Origin: Brevibacterium oceani
Lineage (GTDB): Bacteria > Actinomycetota > Actinomycetes > Actinomycetales > Brevibacteriaceae
Assembly (NCBI RefSeq): GCF_013623835.1
Contig: NZ_JABKDE010000002.1
Span: forward strand, 558,001 to 622,000
Reading direction: 5' to 3'
Length of the DNA stretch: 64,000 nt
In this document: piece by piece, positions 43,038-52,164 of the stretch
How the letters are laid out: each line of letters opens with the position of its first letter
How positions within the stretch are numbered: position 1 is the stretch's first letter
Translations under genes and position numbers: made by a program
The notes under the pieces: generated by a model
What the model was told of the DNA's origin: nothing
Databases searched by the model: none
Seen by the model: the letters and a program-made list of their open reading frames with translations, nothing else

Positions 43038-43097
43038 ATTGTTCGGTCGATCCAACATGGTCTCGCTGGCCGAAACGCGCCGGATCGACCAAACAAT
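43038..43097 (+). repeat. 60-bp hairpin repeat, copy 1
   Basis: The ends form a 16-bp inverted repeat with one mismatch (ATTGTTCGGTCGATCC / GGATCGACCAAACAAT). Copy 2 at 44334-44393 has the same length and orientation. The first 19 and last 16 bases are identical between copies; the 25 bases in the middle differ at many positions. This copy lies 71 bp beyond the 3' end of the DUF559-type gene. Confidence 0.9.
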
Positions 43098-43167
43098 TTG
43101 TTGAGGACAGGGAACGGACGTGTTTCTCGCTTACGGCAGCGGCAGTGGAGGCTTCCCGGCGGGGCGC

Positions 43168-44097
43168 TCAACCGAGATATGACGCGAGAAGCTGTTTGAA
43201 CCTCGCCATATCGGTGCGTTTCGAGACACGAAGAACCACCCACCCCTCGGCCTCCAGCAGCTGCCGGCGTTCGATGTCCACACCGAACTGGATGGACGAC
43301 GTCCTGTGGTGGTCACCTTCGTATTCGATGGCGAGTTTGATATCGGGGTATCCGAGGTCAGGATGCAGAGTCGCTCCAACCAGCGAGCAGTCTACTGACG
43401 GGTGGACGACAGGCTCCGGGAACCCGTTGTCGATGATCCACAGGCGCAGCCAGGTTTCGCGCGGAGAGTCGACCGTTTCGCGGATCAAAGCCAACGCCCG
43501 TTCAGCCTTCTTGCGTTCCCGAAGGTAGCCGCTTGCCTCAGCATGAGCGCGAAGTAGATCGAGACTGGTGATCGGGCCGCTTCGACGGCGGCTGATGGCA
43601 GCGTCGCCCACCGCGATCAGCTCATTGTCGTAGAGCTGTGGCGCGAGTGCGAAGAACAGGTCGGTGCCGGAGATGATAGGCAGATCGTAGAAATCAGTTC
43701 TGTCGAATGCGGCTCTGCGCCGGAGTCTCACCCTCGCCCGACGGATACGCAGATAGGGATCGTCGCTGATGACATGAGTGCTGCGATCGATGACGCGATT
43801 GGGAAGCGGCAACCCATAGAGCACGGCCGCGGTCAGCGAATCGGCGACGATACTCGGGTGCAAGAGGCGAAGCGCCGAAAACTTGGTCCGCTGTTTCAGC
43901 CAGTTCCGGTCGGCCCATGGAGGACAGAGCACCATGGTGGAGGGGGCTGTCTCGATCCAGACACCGCGGAAGACCTGCGTGAACCGGGACTTATCTTGCA
44001 GAGCGAACTTGGTGAACCCCCGCGCCTTGAGATCATTGCTTGTGAAAGGGACGGGGGCCGTCTGAAAGTCCGCCGGCGATCGAATCGTTCTGCGCAT
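43168..44097 (-). CDS. DUF559/AbiEi-like endonuclease-fold protein
   Basis: A 309-residue protein of a type found in many copies in actinobacteria. The N-terminal ~100 residues look like an AbiEi-type winged helix domain (FTSNDLKARGFTKFALQD then VFRGVWIETAP). The C-terminus has a Vsr/PD-(D/E)XK-like core: DLGYPDIKLAIEYEGDHH then DIERRQLLEAEGWVVLRVS. The pattern is right for a nuclease but its target is unknown. It lies between two convergent respiratory operons, flanked by the paired 60-bp repeats, and lacks a clear ribosome-binding site. Not part of respiration. Confidence 0.75.
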   Translation of the reverse strand: MRRTIRSPADFQTAPVPFTSNDLKARGFTKFALQDKSRFTQVFRGVWIETAPSTMVLCPPWADRNWLKQRTKFSALRLLHPSIVADSLTAAVLYGLPLPNRVIDRSTHVISDDPYLRIRRARVRLRRRAAFDRTDFYDLPIISGTDLFFALAPQLYDNELIAVGDAAISRRRSGPITSLDLLRAHAEASGYLRERKKAERALALIRETVDSPRETWLRLWIIDNGFPEPVVHPSVDCSLVGATLHPDLGYPDIKLAIEYEGDHHRTSSIQFGVDIERRQLLEAEGWVVLRVSKRTDMARFKQLLASYLG

Positions 44098-44333
44098 GAA
44101 TGACAGGATGGAATCCCGGCTACCGTGAGGGAATGCCCCAGGAATCGCCTGTGGACATTTCTCGCGGGTTCACAGCAGAGTACGTCTGAGTGCCGAATCC
44201 ACTGCTTCCCCGCCGAGCTTGATGAACCTGGACTTCGGTCGCCGCATGGAGCGATTCGAAAGAGACGGCCGTCCACAGGATTCGGTGGTGGAGTGGGGCA
44301 TCCGGAGTCGGGATCGAGGCGGGTCTTCGGCGA

Positions 44334-44393
44334 ATTGTTCGGTCGATCCAACGTGATTTCGACGTCCAGAACGCCGTGGATCGACCAAACAAT
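44334..44393 (+). repeat. 60-bp hairpin repeat, copy 2
   Basis: The same element as 43038-43097: identical outer arms, same length, same orientation, on the other side of the DUF559-type gene and 1296 bp away start to start. Confidence 0.9.
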
Positions 44394-44394
44394 C

Positions 44395-44454
44395 GAGCCA
44401 AACGCTGTAGTCGTGAAGTGGAGCGAGCCAGACGCTGAACTCGTGAATCGGAGG
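44395..44454 (+). repeat. 30-bp imperfect tandem repeat
   Basis: Two 30-base units (44395-44424 and 44425-44454) both start GAGCCA, share ACGCTG and TCGTGAA in register, and end near GGAG. About three quarters of positions agree. It abuts the 60-bp repeat. Confidence 0.6.
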
Positions 44455-44579
44455 CGGGAGGCCGAGTCCCCGGAGCCGCCCGCAAGGCGAGAACCCGACA
44501 CACGTTCCTGCCCCCAGGACGAGAATGTACAACTCGCCTGTACACGCGCATGCGACGTACATGTGAGTGAATAGCGCTG

Positions 44580-44608
44580 TGGCCCGGACTCGCAATGAGT
44601 CCGGGCCA
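44580..44608. terminator. 12-bp hairpin after ctaF
   Basis: TGGCCCGGACTC (44580-44591) pairs with GAGTCCGGGCCA (44597-44608), loop GCAAT. It lies 78 bp beyond the ctaF stop on the minus strand. Confidence 0.65.
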
Positions 44609-44686
44609 CGGGGACTGTCCGACTGCGTCAGGCCGGTGAACGGATCACCGTGGCTGAGACGCTACGGCATCTTGGTGCGGAGGTGA

Positions 44687-45088
44687 TCAGTGGGCGAAGT
44701 CCCCACGATCGTGTTCGTACGACAGTCCCACGAGGGCAACGAGGCCGAGCACAGCACCGAAGGGGAAGATCCACCAACCCATCGCTATTCCGTAGAACGA
44801 GATGGCACCGGCGCCGGCGCAGACGATCGGCCACCAGCTCCACGGGCTGAAGAACCCGTAGTCGGCATCGGCATCGGAGATCTCGGCGTCATCGTTGTCC
44901 TGAGGCTGGACGCCGACGCGACGGTCCGTCAGCCACAGGTAGACGCCGATCATCAGGGCCATCGCGCCGACCAGGAGCAGCGCCGGGAATCCGACGAGCT
45001 CGGTGAAGTCGGTGAAGAACCCGTAGAACACGCCTACCGCGAGGAAGAAGAGTCCGCAGAGGTTGAAGACGTAGATCGATGACTTCAT
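44687..45088 (-). CDS. ctaF: cytochrome c oxidase subunit IV
   Basis: A 133-residue actinobacterial oxidase subunit with four hydrophobic segments: [60 protein letters not shown] and [20 protein letters not shown]. An acidic loop ([16 protein letters not shown]) separates the pairs. Its start overlaps the ctaD stop by 4 nt, so it is translated with ctaC and ctaD. Confidence 0.92.
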   Translation of the reverse strand: MKSSIYVFNLCGLFFLAVGVFYGFFTDFTELVGFPALLLVGAMALMIGVYLWLTDRRVGVQPQDNDDAEISDADADYGFFSPWSWWPIVCAGAGAISFYGIAMGWWIFPFGAVLGLVALVGLSYEHDRGDFAH

Positions 45089-46782
45089 TTGGCGCTGTCT
45101 CCTGTGAGCTGGGGTTCTGCCTGACCGTGTCCGCTGTACTCAAGCAGCTCGGGGTGGTTGAGGTCGAACGCAGGACGTTCGGAGCGGATCCGCGGCAGGG
45201 AGGTGAAGTTGTGACGCGGAGGCGGGCACGAAGTGGCCCACTCAAGCGACGCACCGTAGCCCCACGGATCGTCGACCGTCACCTTCGGCGCATTGCGGGC
45301 GGTGATCCACACGTTCCAGAAGAACGGAACCATGGACAGACCCAGCAGCAGCGAACCGACCGTCGATACCTGGTTCATCCAGGTGAAGCCGTCCTGCGGG
45401 AGGTAGTCGGCGTAGCGACGGGGCATGCCGTCGACACCGAGCCAGTGCTGGACGAGGAACGTGCCGTGGAAGCCGATGAACAGCATCCAGAAGTGGATGT
45501 GGCCGAGCTTCTCGTTGAGCATCTTTCCGGTCCACTTCGGCCACCAGAAGTAGAATCCGGCGAACATCGCGAACACGACGGTGCCGAAGACGACGTAGTG
45601 GAAGTGAGCCACGACGAAGTAGGTGTCGGACACCGACTGGTCGAGCGCGGGGCTGGCCAGGATGACGCCTGTGAGGCCACCGAAGAGGAAGGTGGCGAGG
45701 AAGCCGATCGACCAGACGATCGGAGTCTCGAACGTGATCGAGCCTCTCCACATCGTTCCGATCCAGTTGAAGAACTTCACACCGGTCGGGATGGCGATGA
45801 GCATCGTCATGAACGCGAAGAACGGCAGCGCCACGACGCCGGTGACGTACATGTGGTGGGCCCACACTGTCACAGACAGCGCCGCAATCGTGATCGTCGC
45901 GAACACGAGCTCTTTGTAGCCGAACACCGGTTTGCGACTGAACACCGGGAAGATCTCCGTGACGATGCCGAAGAACGGCAGCGCGATGACATAGACCTCG
46001 GGGTGTCCGAAGAACCAGAACAGATGCTGCCAGAGCACCGGTCCCCCGTTGCCCGGACTGAAGACATGCGAACCGAGTATGCGGTCGGCACCGAGGACCA
46101 GCAGAGCCGCGGCCAGAGGCTGGAAGGCCATGAGGACGAGGATGCCCGTGATGAGCACGTTCCAGCTGAAGATCGGCATGCGGAACATAGTCATGCCCGG
46201 TGCGCGCATCGTGATGACCGTGGTGATGAAGTTGACCGAACCGAGGATGGTGCCGAAGCCCTGCAGCGCGAGTCCGAGGACCCAGAGGTTTCCTCCGGCG
46301 CCTGGCGTGAACGTCGTATTGCTCAATGGCGCATAGGCCGTCCAACCGAATGATGCCGCACCCTGCGGGGTGAGGAAGCCGGAGATGGCGACGAGGCTGC
46401 CGAAGAGGTACATCCAGAACGCGAAGGCGTTCAGCCGTGGGAACGCCACATCCGGGGCACCGATCTGCAACGGCATGATGACGTTGGCGAATCCGGCGAA
46501 CAGCGGGGTGGCGAACATCAACAGCATGAGCGTGCCATGCATGGTGAACAGCTGATTGTACTGTTCTTTCGTCTCCACGATCTGCATACCGGGCTCGAAG
46601 AGCTCGAGGCGGATGATGAGCGCCATCACACCGCCGACGCAGAAGAAGAAGAACGAGCCGATGAGGTACATGTACCCGATCGTCTTATGGTCCGTCGACG
46701 TGATCCAGTCGACGATGATCTTGCCCTTGCTCCGTGGAACCACGGGAGCGTCAAGAGCCGCCTGATCCATCGTGGCGGTCAT
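45085..46782 (-). CDS. ctaD: cytochrome c oxidase subunit I
   Basis: A 565-residue haem-copper oxidase core. The HPEVY of [15 protein letters not shown] marks the CuB His-Tyr pair, HHMYVTG supplies two more CuB His, and HFHYVVFG the haem ligands. The D-channel start ([19 protein letters not shown]) is typical of A1 oxidases. It reduces O2 and pumps protons. The 4-nt overlaps with ctaC and ctaF define a ctaC-ctaD-ctaF operon convergent to qcrCAB. Confidence 0.96.
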   Translation of the reverse strand: MTATMDQAALDAPVVPRSKGKIIVDWITSTDHKTIGYMYLIGSFFFFCVGGVMALIIRLELFEPGMQIVETKEQYNQLFTMHGTLMLLMFATPLFAGFANVIMPLQIGAPDVAFPRLNAFAFWMYLFGSLVAISGFLTPQGAASFGWTAYAPLSNTTFTPGAGGNLWVLGLALQGFGTILGSVNFITTVITMRAPGMTMFRMPIFSWNVLITGILVLMAFQPLAAALLVLGADRILGSHVFSPGNGGPVLWQHLFWFFGHPEVYVIALPFFGIVTEIFPVFSRKPVFGYKELVFATITIAALSVTVWAHHMYVTGVVALPFFAFMTMLIAIPTGVKFFNWIGTMWRGSITFETPIVWSIGFLATFLFGGLTGVILASPALDQSVSDTYFVVAHFHYVVFGTVVFAMFAGFYFWWPKWTGKMLNEKLGHIHFWMLFIGFHGTFLVQHWLGVDGMPRRYADYLPQDGFTWMNQVSTVGSLLLGLSMVPFFWNVWITARNAPKVTVDDPWGYGASLEWATSCPPPRHNFTSLPRIRSERPAFDLNHPELLEYSGHGQAEPQLTGDSAK

Positions 46783-47651
46783 TTCTCAGCACCTTCTTTC
46801 GGGTACCAGTTGCGATCGTACTCCGGTCCCAGCTGTCCTGTGTTGCCCTGATCGGCAAGCGACTTGGTGTAGTCGGCGAACTCTTCCTTCGACACGACCT
46901 TGACGTTGAAGAGCATCTCCGAGTGGTATTCACCGCACAGTTCGGCGCACTTGCCGACGTACTCGCCTTCCTTCTCGGCGCGCAGATGCAGGCTCTGGTC
47001 GTGGCCGGGGATCATGTCGCGCTTCTCGAGGAAGGCGGGGACCCAGAAGGAGTGGATGACGTCGCGGGAGTGCAGGCGGATCTCCAGGTCGGTGTCGACC
47101 GGCAGGTAGAGAACCGGCGCGGTCTTCTCGGGAGCTTCCGTGCCGTCGAGCTCGACCTGCTTGCCGGCGTAGTAGACGTCCTCGGTCTCATAGTTGAAGT
47201 CCCAAGCCCACTGCTTGGCGGCGACCTCGATGACCTGCTCGCCGGGAGTCGTATCATCGGTCGTCTTCTCCATCACCTGGACGTTCTGGAAGAAGAAGCC
47301 GAGCACGAGGACGACCGGGGTCACGGTGAACAGGATCTCGATGGGCATGCTGTAGCGCATCTGCACCGGCAGGCCGCGGTCGTGCTTGCGACGACGGTAG
47401 GCGACCATGGCCCAGAGAATGAGGCCCCAGACGATCAGGCCGACGATGAGCAGCGCGATCCAGGCACCGTTCCACAGTGACGTGTAGGCGTCGGTGTGGT
47501 TCGTCGCACCCTTGGATTCGACGGGGTAGAAGCCTGAGGCGATCTGCTCTTTCGTGCAACCCGATAGCAACGCCGGTATCAACACGGCGCTCAGAATGCC
47601 GAGCCGCTTCGCCCAGGACCGCTGCGGTCCTGACTGATTCGGAGAATCCAC
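46779..47651 (-). CDS. ctaC: cytochrome c oxidase subunit II (CuA)
   Basis: A 290-residue subunit. The N-terminus is a lipoprotein signal ([15 protein letters not shown], lipobox LSGC). Two membrane helices follow ([20 protein letters not shown] and [19 protein letters not shown]), then the cupredoxin domain with the CuA motif [12 protein letters not shown] near residue 245 and the upstream His in [13 protein letters not shown]. It receives electrons from QcrC. First gene of the ctaCDF operon. Confidence 0.95.
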   Translation of the reverse strand: MDSPNQSGPQRSWAKRLGILSAVLIPALLSGCTKEQIASGFYPVESKGATNHTDAYTSLWNGAWIALLIVGLIVWGLILWAMVAYRRRKHDRGLPVQMRYSMPIEILFTVTPVVLVLGFFFQNVQVMEKTTDDTTPGEQVIEVAAKQWAWDFNYETEDVYYAGKQVELDGTEAPEKTAPVLYLPVDTDLEIRLHSRDVIHSFWVPAFLEKRDMIPGHDQSLHLRAEKEGEYVGKCAELCGEYHSEMLFNVKVVSKEEFADYTKSLADQGNTGQLGPEYDRNWYPKEGAEK

Positions 47652-47761
47652 GTGCAGCCTTTCACAACGTTCTTTCGTCTCTGGTCAGGCCGAGAGACGT
47701 GTACTTACTCTGTCACCACCAAGACTACCGCTACACGCGGTAGAAATTCACCTGCGGATGT

Positions 47762-48502
47762 TCATTTGTTGAGAATACGCTGACAGAGATCGCCGCGGAG
47801 CGCGGAATCTAGCCGTGCGGAGTACTCGAGGCCTCCGACCTCCGACACGCCGAGGGTCTCAAGATGTGATGTCTGCCACTGGGTGTCGATGAGCCATGGC
47901 TCATCGGCCAACGGCGAATCCGCCGAGGTGGGACCGTCGTTCGCGGGTCCGGCCGGGTGACCGTCGGCGTCCGTCGGATCGTCCGGAGAGGCGCTCGTCG
48001 GCGCCACGGATCCGACGTCGACGGAGTCGAAGAGCGAGACGAGATGGGCCAGGGCGGCCTTCGACGCGTCCCGGCGAGTGTGGAACATCGATTCGCCGGC
48101 GAAGAAGGATCCGATCGCCACCCCGTAGAGTCCGCCGACGAGCTCATCGTCGGCCCAGACCTCGACCGAGTGTGCCCATCCGTCGCCGTGCAGTCCGAGG
48201 TAGAGGGCGATGATCTCCTCGGTGATCCAGCTGCCGGACCGGCTCGGGTCGCCGCAGGCGCGGATGACGTGTTCGAAGGCCCGATCGGTGCTGAAGGTGA
48301 AGTGCTTCATCGACTTGCGCAGACTCTTTGTCACACGCAGGTCGCCGGGCAGCAGAACGCCGCGTCGTCGCGGTGCCCACCACCCCATCCGGCCGGTTCC
48401 CCCGTCGCCGACGCCCATCGGGAAGAGACCGGCCCGATACGAAAGAAGGACCTGGGGCTGCGTGGCCGTGTACGACACGGCACGCAGATCCTCCAGGTCC
48501 AT
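47762..48502 (-). CDS. aat: leucyl/phenylalanyl-tRNA-protein transferase
   Basis: A 246-residue enzyme that adds Leu/Phe to Lys/Arg N-termini for N-end-rule degradation. YRAGLFPMGV, the WWAPRRRGVL stretch, SWITEEIIALYLGLHGDGWA, GGLYGVAIGSFFAGESMF and LIDTQWQTSHLETLGV match the family. Between the SLFDSVDVGS helix and LIDTQW there is an unusual ~40-residue insert rich in Pro, Asp, Ser and Ala. The insert replaces a short loop in other members; the flanking core is intact. Confidence 0.9.
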   Translation of the reverse strand: MDLEDLRAVSYTATQPQVLLSYRAGLFPMGVGDGGTGRMGWWAPRRRGVLLPGDLRVTKSLRKSMKHFTFSTDRAFEHVIRACGDPSRSGSWITEEIIALYLGLHGDGWAHSVEVWADDELVGGLYGVAIGSFFAGESMFHTRRDASKAALAHLVSLFDSVDVGSVAPTSASPDDPTDADGHPAGPANDGPTSADSPLADEPWLIDTQWQTSHLETLGVSEVGGLEYSARLDSALRGDLCQRILNK

Positions 48503-48535
48503 CGGTCTCAGTCCAGTGCGATCAGCCGAAGCCGA

Positions 48536-48889
48536 TCAGTGGAACGAGTCGCCGCAGGCACAGGACCCGCCGGCATTGGGGTTGTCGATCGTGAAGCCCT
48601 GCTTCTCGATGGTGTCCGAGAAGTCGATGGTCGATCCGTTGAGGTACGGCACACTCATCCGATCGACGATGACCTCGACCCCGCCGAAGTCCCGCACGGC
48701 GTCACCGTCGAGGTGGCGCTCATCGAAATAGAGCTGGTAGATCAGTCCGGAGCATCCGCCCGGCTGGACGGCCACACGCAGGCGCAGGTCGTCGCGACCC
48801 TCCTGCTCGAGCAGGCTGCGCACCTTGTCGGCAGCGGTCGTCGACAGCTCGACCTCGTGAGTGGCCTCGGCATTTTCAGTCACAGTCAT
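48536..48889 (-). CDS. iron-sulfur cluster insertion protein (ErpA/HesB/IscA type)
   Basis: A 117-residue A-type carrier that delivers Fe-S clusters. The three Cys are in QPGGCSGLIYQLYFD and CACGDSFH at the C-terminus. It starts with TAADKVRSLLEQEGRDDLRL. The AAGGAG ribosome-binding site is 6 nt upstream of the ATG. It is 33 nt upstream of aat on the same strand. ErpA versus IscA cannot be decided from this alone. Confidence 0.92.
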   Translation of the reverse strand: MTVTENAEATHEVELSTTAADKVRSLLEQEGRDDLRLRVAVQPGGCSGLIYQLYFDERHLDGDAVRDFGGVEVIVDRMSVPYLNGSTIDFSDTIEKQGFTIDNPNAGGSCACGDSFH

Positions 48890-48967
48890 GGTTACTCCTT
48901 CTCACGTTCCTGTCCCCAGGCTACACCGCGCACAACGTCTGCGCCCTCAGCCCTATTCCCGATCACG

Positions 48968-50344
48968 TCACCGATTCTCACCGAGGCGCTGCAGCAGAAG
49001 CGCCTCGGCGACGATCGCGGCCCGGAAGTCCGGCAGATAGAGCGACTCGTTCGCGCTGTGCGCCCGGGCATCGGGGTCTTCGACACCGGTGACGAGGATC
49101 GACGCGCCGGGGAACACCTCGAGCAGATCGGCGATGAACGGGATCGACCCGCCGATGCCCATCTCCACGGACTCGGTGTCCCACGCGTCGCTGAGCGCCT
49201 GCCGCGCAGTCTGGACGACGGGGTCCGAATCGTCGGCGCGCCAGGGACTGCCGCCCTCGGTCTCGCCGATGCTCAGCTGGGCCCCGAAGGGCAGGTTCGC
49301 GCGCAGATGCTCTTCGACTGACCTGACCGCCGAGGCGGGGGTGTCCCCCGGCGCCAGACGGATCGAGAGCTTGGCACGCAGAGACGACTGCAGCGTGTTC
49401 GACGACACTGCGACGTCGGGGATGTCGAGGCCGATGACGGTGATCGACGGCTGCGTCCACAGCCGGGAGGCCAGGGTGCCGGTGCCGATGAGCTCGGTGG
49501 ACTCGAGGACCCCGGAATCGGTGCGCAGGGTCGCCTCGTCGTAGTCGATGGCGGTTTCGGCTTCGGAGTGGAGTCCGGCCACAGCGACCGAGCCGTTGTC
49601 GTCGTGGAGGCTCGCGAGCACCTTCGTCATCGCCAGCATCGCGTCGGGTGCGACGCCGCCGTACATGCCCGAATGCACCGCGTGGTCGAGGGTGGAGATC
49701 TCGAATTCGACTGCGCACATCCCCCGCAGGCTCGTCGTCAGGGCCGGAGTCCCGGCCGCCCAGTTTCCGGAATCGGCGACGACGATGACATCGGAACGCA
49801 GACGGTCGCGGTAGGTCTCGAGGAAGTTCCGGAAACTCGGGCTGCCGGCTTCCTCTTCCCCTTCGAAGAACAGAGTGACACCCACGCCGAGGCGGTCGGC
49901 CAGCAGCCGCAGCGCCGTGAGGTGGACCATGATGCCCGCCTTGTCATCGGCGGCGCCGCGCCCGAAGAGGCGATCTCCCTTCCGCGTGGCGACGAACGGT
50001 TCGGTGTCCCAGTCCTCGGCGCGACCGGGAGGCTGCACATCGTGATGGGCGTAGAGAAGCACCGTCGGTGCACCCTCCGGAGCGGGGATCCGGGCGACGA
50101 CGGCCGGGTATCCGGGGGTGCCGTCCGCTTGCTCGGCGGTGAGGATGTCGACGTCGAGACCGAGGCCCCGCGCCAACCCGGCGACCGCCTCGGCGCTGGC
50201 GGTGACCTGGGCGGCGTCGAAGCTCGGCCAGGCCACGGAAGGAATGGCCACGAGGTCCGTGAGATCGGTCAGGACGTCATCGAAGATGGCGTCCAATTCG
50301 GCATGCAGTTGTGCACTGTTGAGTGCTGAAGTCGATTCGGTCAT
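48968..50344 (-). CDS. M20 family dipeptidase
   Basis: A 458-residue zinc peptidase of the PepV/carnosinase-like group. Motifs: VLLYAHHDVQPPGRAEDWDT (metal His-Asp), LFGRGAADDKAGIMVHLTAL (bridging Asp), FFEGEEEAGSPSF (catalytic Glu pair) and a C-terminal SIPFIADLLEVFPGASILVTG with HSANE supplying the last His. Substrates are short peptides or amino-acid conjugates. It is divergent from the DUF3043 gene with 23 bp between starts. Confidence 0.9.
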   Translation of the reverse strand: MTESTSALNSAQLHAELDAIFDDVLTDLTDLVAIPSVAWPSFDAAQVTASAEAVAGLARGLGLDVDILTAEQADGTPGYPAVVARIPAPEGAPTVLLYAHHDVQPPGRAEDWDTEPFVATRKGDRLFGRGAADDKAGIMVHLTALRLLADRLGVGVTLFFEGEEEAGSPSFRNFLETYRDRLRSDVIVVADSGNWAAGTPALTTSLRGMCAVEFEISTLDHAVHSGMYGGVAPDAMLAMTKVLASLHDDNGSVAVAGLHSEAETAIDYDEATLRTDSGVLESTELIGTGTLASRLWTQPSITVIGLDIPDVAVSSNTLQSSLRAKLSIRLAPGDTPASAVRSVEEHLRANLPFGAQLSIGETEGGSPWRADDSDPVVQTARQALSDAWDTESVEMGIGGSIPFIADLLEVFPGASILVTGVEDPDARAHSANESLYLPDFRAAIVAEALLLQRLGENR

Positions 50345-50367
50345 TCTCCAAAGGTAGTATTCATCAG

Positions 50368-50979
50368 GTGTTCGGACGTAGAAAATCTCACGCGGAGGAC
50401 GAAACCTCTGCCCCTCAGCCAGCCCATGACGAAACCGCCGCCGACGCCGCAGCCCGGCGCGAAGCGGAGCAGAAGAAGGGGCGCCCGACGCCCAAGCGCA
50501 GCCAGCAGGAGTCCGCGCGGCGCCAGCCCCTGGTGAATAGGGATCGCAAGGTTGCGAACCAGAAAGCCAAGGAGCAGCAGCGCAAGGAACGCGATCGTGC
50601 GCGCATCGGAATGATGAACGGTGAGGAGAAATACCTCACCCGCCGCGACAAGGGCCCCCAGCGTCGCTACATCCGCAACTACATCGACGCCCGGTTCTCG
50701 ATCGGCGAGATCTTCATCCCGGCGGCGATCCTCATCCTCGTCATCGCCTTCACCCAGCCGGTGCAGATCCAGCAGTACTTCACCTACGCCGTCTGGGGTC
50801 TCATCGCGCTCATCGTCCTCGACGGGTTCGTGCTCAACTACATCCTCAAGAACCGGCTGCGGAACAAGTTCGGCTCGGTCGAACGCGGCATCACCTTCTA
50901 CGCGATCATGCGCAGCATCCAGCTGCGTCCCCTGCGCATGCCCAAACCGCAGGTCAAGCGCCGCCAGTACCCCGAGTGA
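50368..50979 (+). CDS. DUF3043 membrane protein
   Basis: A 203-residue actinobacterial protein of unknown function. The N-terminal ~100 residues are highly charged and Gln/Arg/Lys-rich (EQKKGRPTPKRSQQESARRQ). RRDKGPQRRYIRNYIDARFS precedes two helices: IGEIFIPAAILILVIAFTQ and YFTYAVWGLIALIVLDGFVL. GTG at 50368 is the family-like start (VFGRRKSHAED). Its 3' end overlaps pyrD by 26 bp, convergent. Confidence 0.86.
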   Translation: MFGRRKSHAEDETSAPQPAHDETAADAAARREAEQKKGRPTPKRSQQESARRQPLVNRDRKVANQKAKEQQRKERDRARIGMMNGEEKYLTRRDKGPQRRYIRNYIDARFSIGEIFIPAAILILVIAFTQPVQIQQYFTYAVWGLIALIVLDGFVLNYILKNRLRNKFGSVERGITFYAIMRSIQLRPLRMPKPQVKRRQYPE

Positions 50980-52060
50980 GCAGACGGCTCGACCCGAGGC
51001 CGCGGATGACGCGGCCGGGGAAGAGCGGACCGGAGTAGATCATCTCCGAATAGACCTGAACCAGATCGGCGCCCGCGGCCAATCGTGCCCGGGCGTCCTT
51101 CGCATCCGCGACTCCCCCGACGGAGATGACGGTGAGTGCGTCTCCGACCCGCCCCTTGACCAGCCGCAGCACCTCGAGAGAGCGCTCGGCCAGAGGCCGA
51201 CCGGAGATCCCGCCGGCCTGGTCGGTTGCGAACTGCTCCTCGGTACCGGTGAGGACTGAGCGGTCGATCGTGGTATTCGTCGTGATGAGGCCGTCGACGC
51301 CGGCCCTCAGGGCGAGATCGCAGATCTCGAGGACATCGTCGTCGGCGAGGTCCGGGGCGATCTTGACCAGCAGCGGGACATGACCCAGCTGCGATCGCGG
51401 CTGCTCGACCACCTCGGCGGCGGTCTCCCGGACCGCGGCGATGATCGGTTCGAGGCTCGTCACAGACTGCAGGTCCCGCAGTCCCGGGGTGTTGGGCGAG
51501 CTGACATTGATGACGAGGTAGTCGGCCAGCGGAGCCAGTGCTCGCGTCGAGGCGGCATAGTCGCTGACGGCCTCGGAGGCGTCGACGACCTTGGTCTTGC
51601 CGATGTTGACGCCGACGATCGGGCGCAGCCGCTGCGGCAGTGCTGCGATCCTCCCCCGCTGCTCCGCGATGTTGAACGACGCCTGCCTGGCGCCGTCGTT
51701 GTTGAAGCCCATCCGGTTGAGCAGGGCGAGATTGTCCCGCAGCCGGAACAGACGCGGTTTGTCATTGCCCGGCTGTGCGTGGGCCGTGATGGTGCCGACC
51801 TCGATGTGTCCGAAGCCGAGCGCCGAGAGCGCGCGGACCCCGACTCCGTTCTTGTCGAACCCGGCGGCCAGACCGATCCGATTGGGAAAGGGCAGCCCGA
51901 GGACGTCGACAGGATGCACCGTCGATCGGGCGCAGACGAAGCGCAGCAGCCGACCGAGGAGCGGCACGGAGTCGAGGATGCGCAGGGCGGTGAATGAGAG
52001 GTGATGGGCGCGCTCGGCGTCCATCGGCACGAAGAGGAGCCTGAAGATCAATGAATACAC
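50954..52060 (-). CDS. pyrD: quinone-dependent dihydroorotate dehydrogenase
   Basis: A 368-residue class 2 enzyme linking pyrimidine synthesis to the menaquinone pool. The N-terminal membrane-associating helices (LIFRLLFVPMDAERAHHLSF) define class 2. FMN-site motifs include GLPFPNRIGLAAGFDKNGVG, INVSSPNTPGLRDLQS (catalytic Ser in the SPNTPG loop) and GLITTNTTIDRS. YSEMIYSGPLFPGRV ends the barrel. It overlaps DUF3043 by 26 bp. Confidence 0.94.
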   Translation of the reverse strand: MYSLIFRLLFVPMDAERAHHLSFTALRILDSVPLLGRLLRFVCARSTVHPVDVLGLPFPNRIGLAAGFDKNGVGVRALSALGFGHIEVGTITAHAQPGNDKPRLFRLRDNLALLNRMGFNNDGARQASFNIAEQRGRIAALPQRLRPIVGVNIGKTKVVDASEAVSDYAASTRALAPLADYLVINVSSPNTPGLRDLQSVTSLEPIIAAVRETAAEVVEQPRSQLGHVPLLVKIAPDLADDDVLEICDLALRAGVDGLITTNTTIDRSVLTGTEEQFATDQAGGISGRPLAERSLEVLRLVKGRVGDALTVISVGGVADAKDARARLAAGADLVQVYSEMIYSGPLFPGRVIRGLGSSRLLTRGTGGA

Positions 52061-52164
52061 GATCCTAGACTATGTCAGAGACGGTCTCGTCTGCGGCATC
52101 ACACATCCGCACCGGTTTGGCATTAGGATCGAATCAACGTTCAAAGACGACTGAAAGGGAACTC

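Larger units (their letters stand above)
42730..43167. other. 438-bp intergenic region, no gene seen
   Basis: Between qcrB and the convergent DUF559-type gene. It contains the qcrB terminator and the first 60-bp hairpin repeat. Short open frames on both strands have no codon pattern, ribosome-binding site or recognisable similarity. Confidence 0.55.
44098..44686. other. 589-bp intergenic region with repeats
   Basis: No gene is supported. It holds copy 2 of the 60-bp hairpin repeat, a 30-bp imperfect tandem repeat directly after it, and the ctaF-side terminator. Open frames here are short and lack coding signs. Confidence 0.55.

Noticed and set aside
43168-44097. Insertion sequence or transposase in the respiratory locus
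   Set aside because: The gene is endonuclease-like, with no DDE or HUH motif, and no target-site duplication was seen next to the 60-bp repeats.
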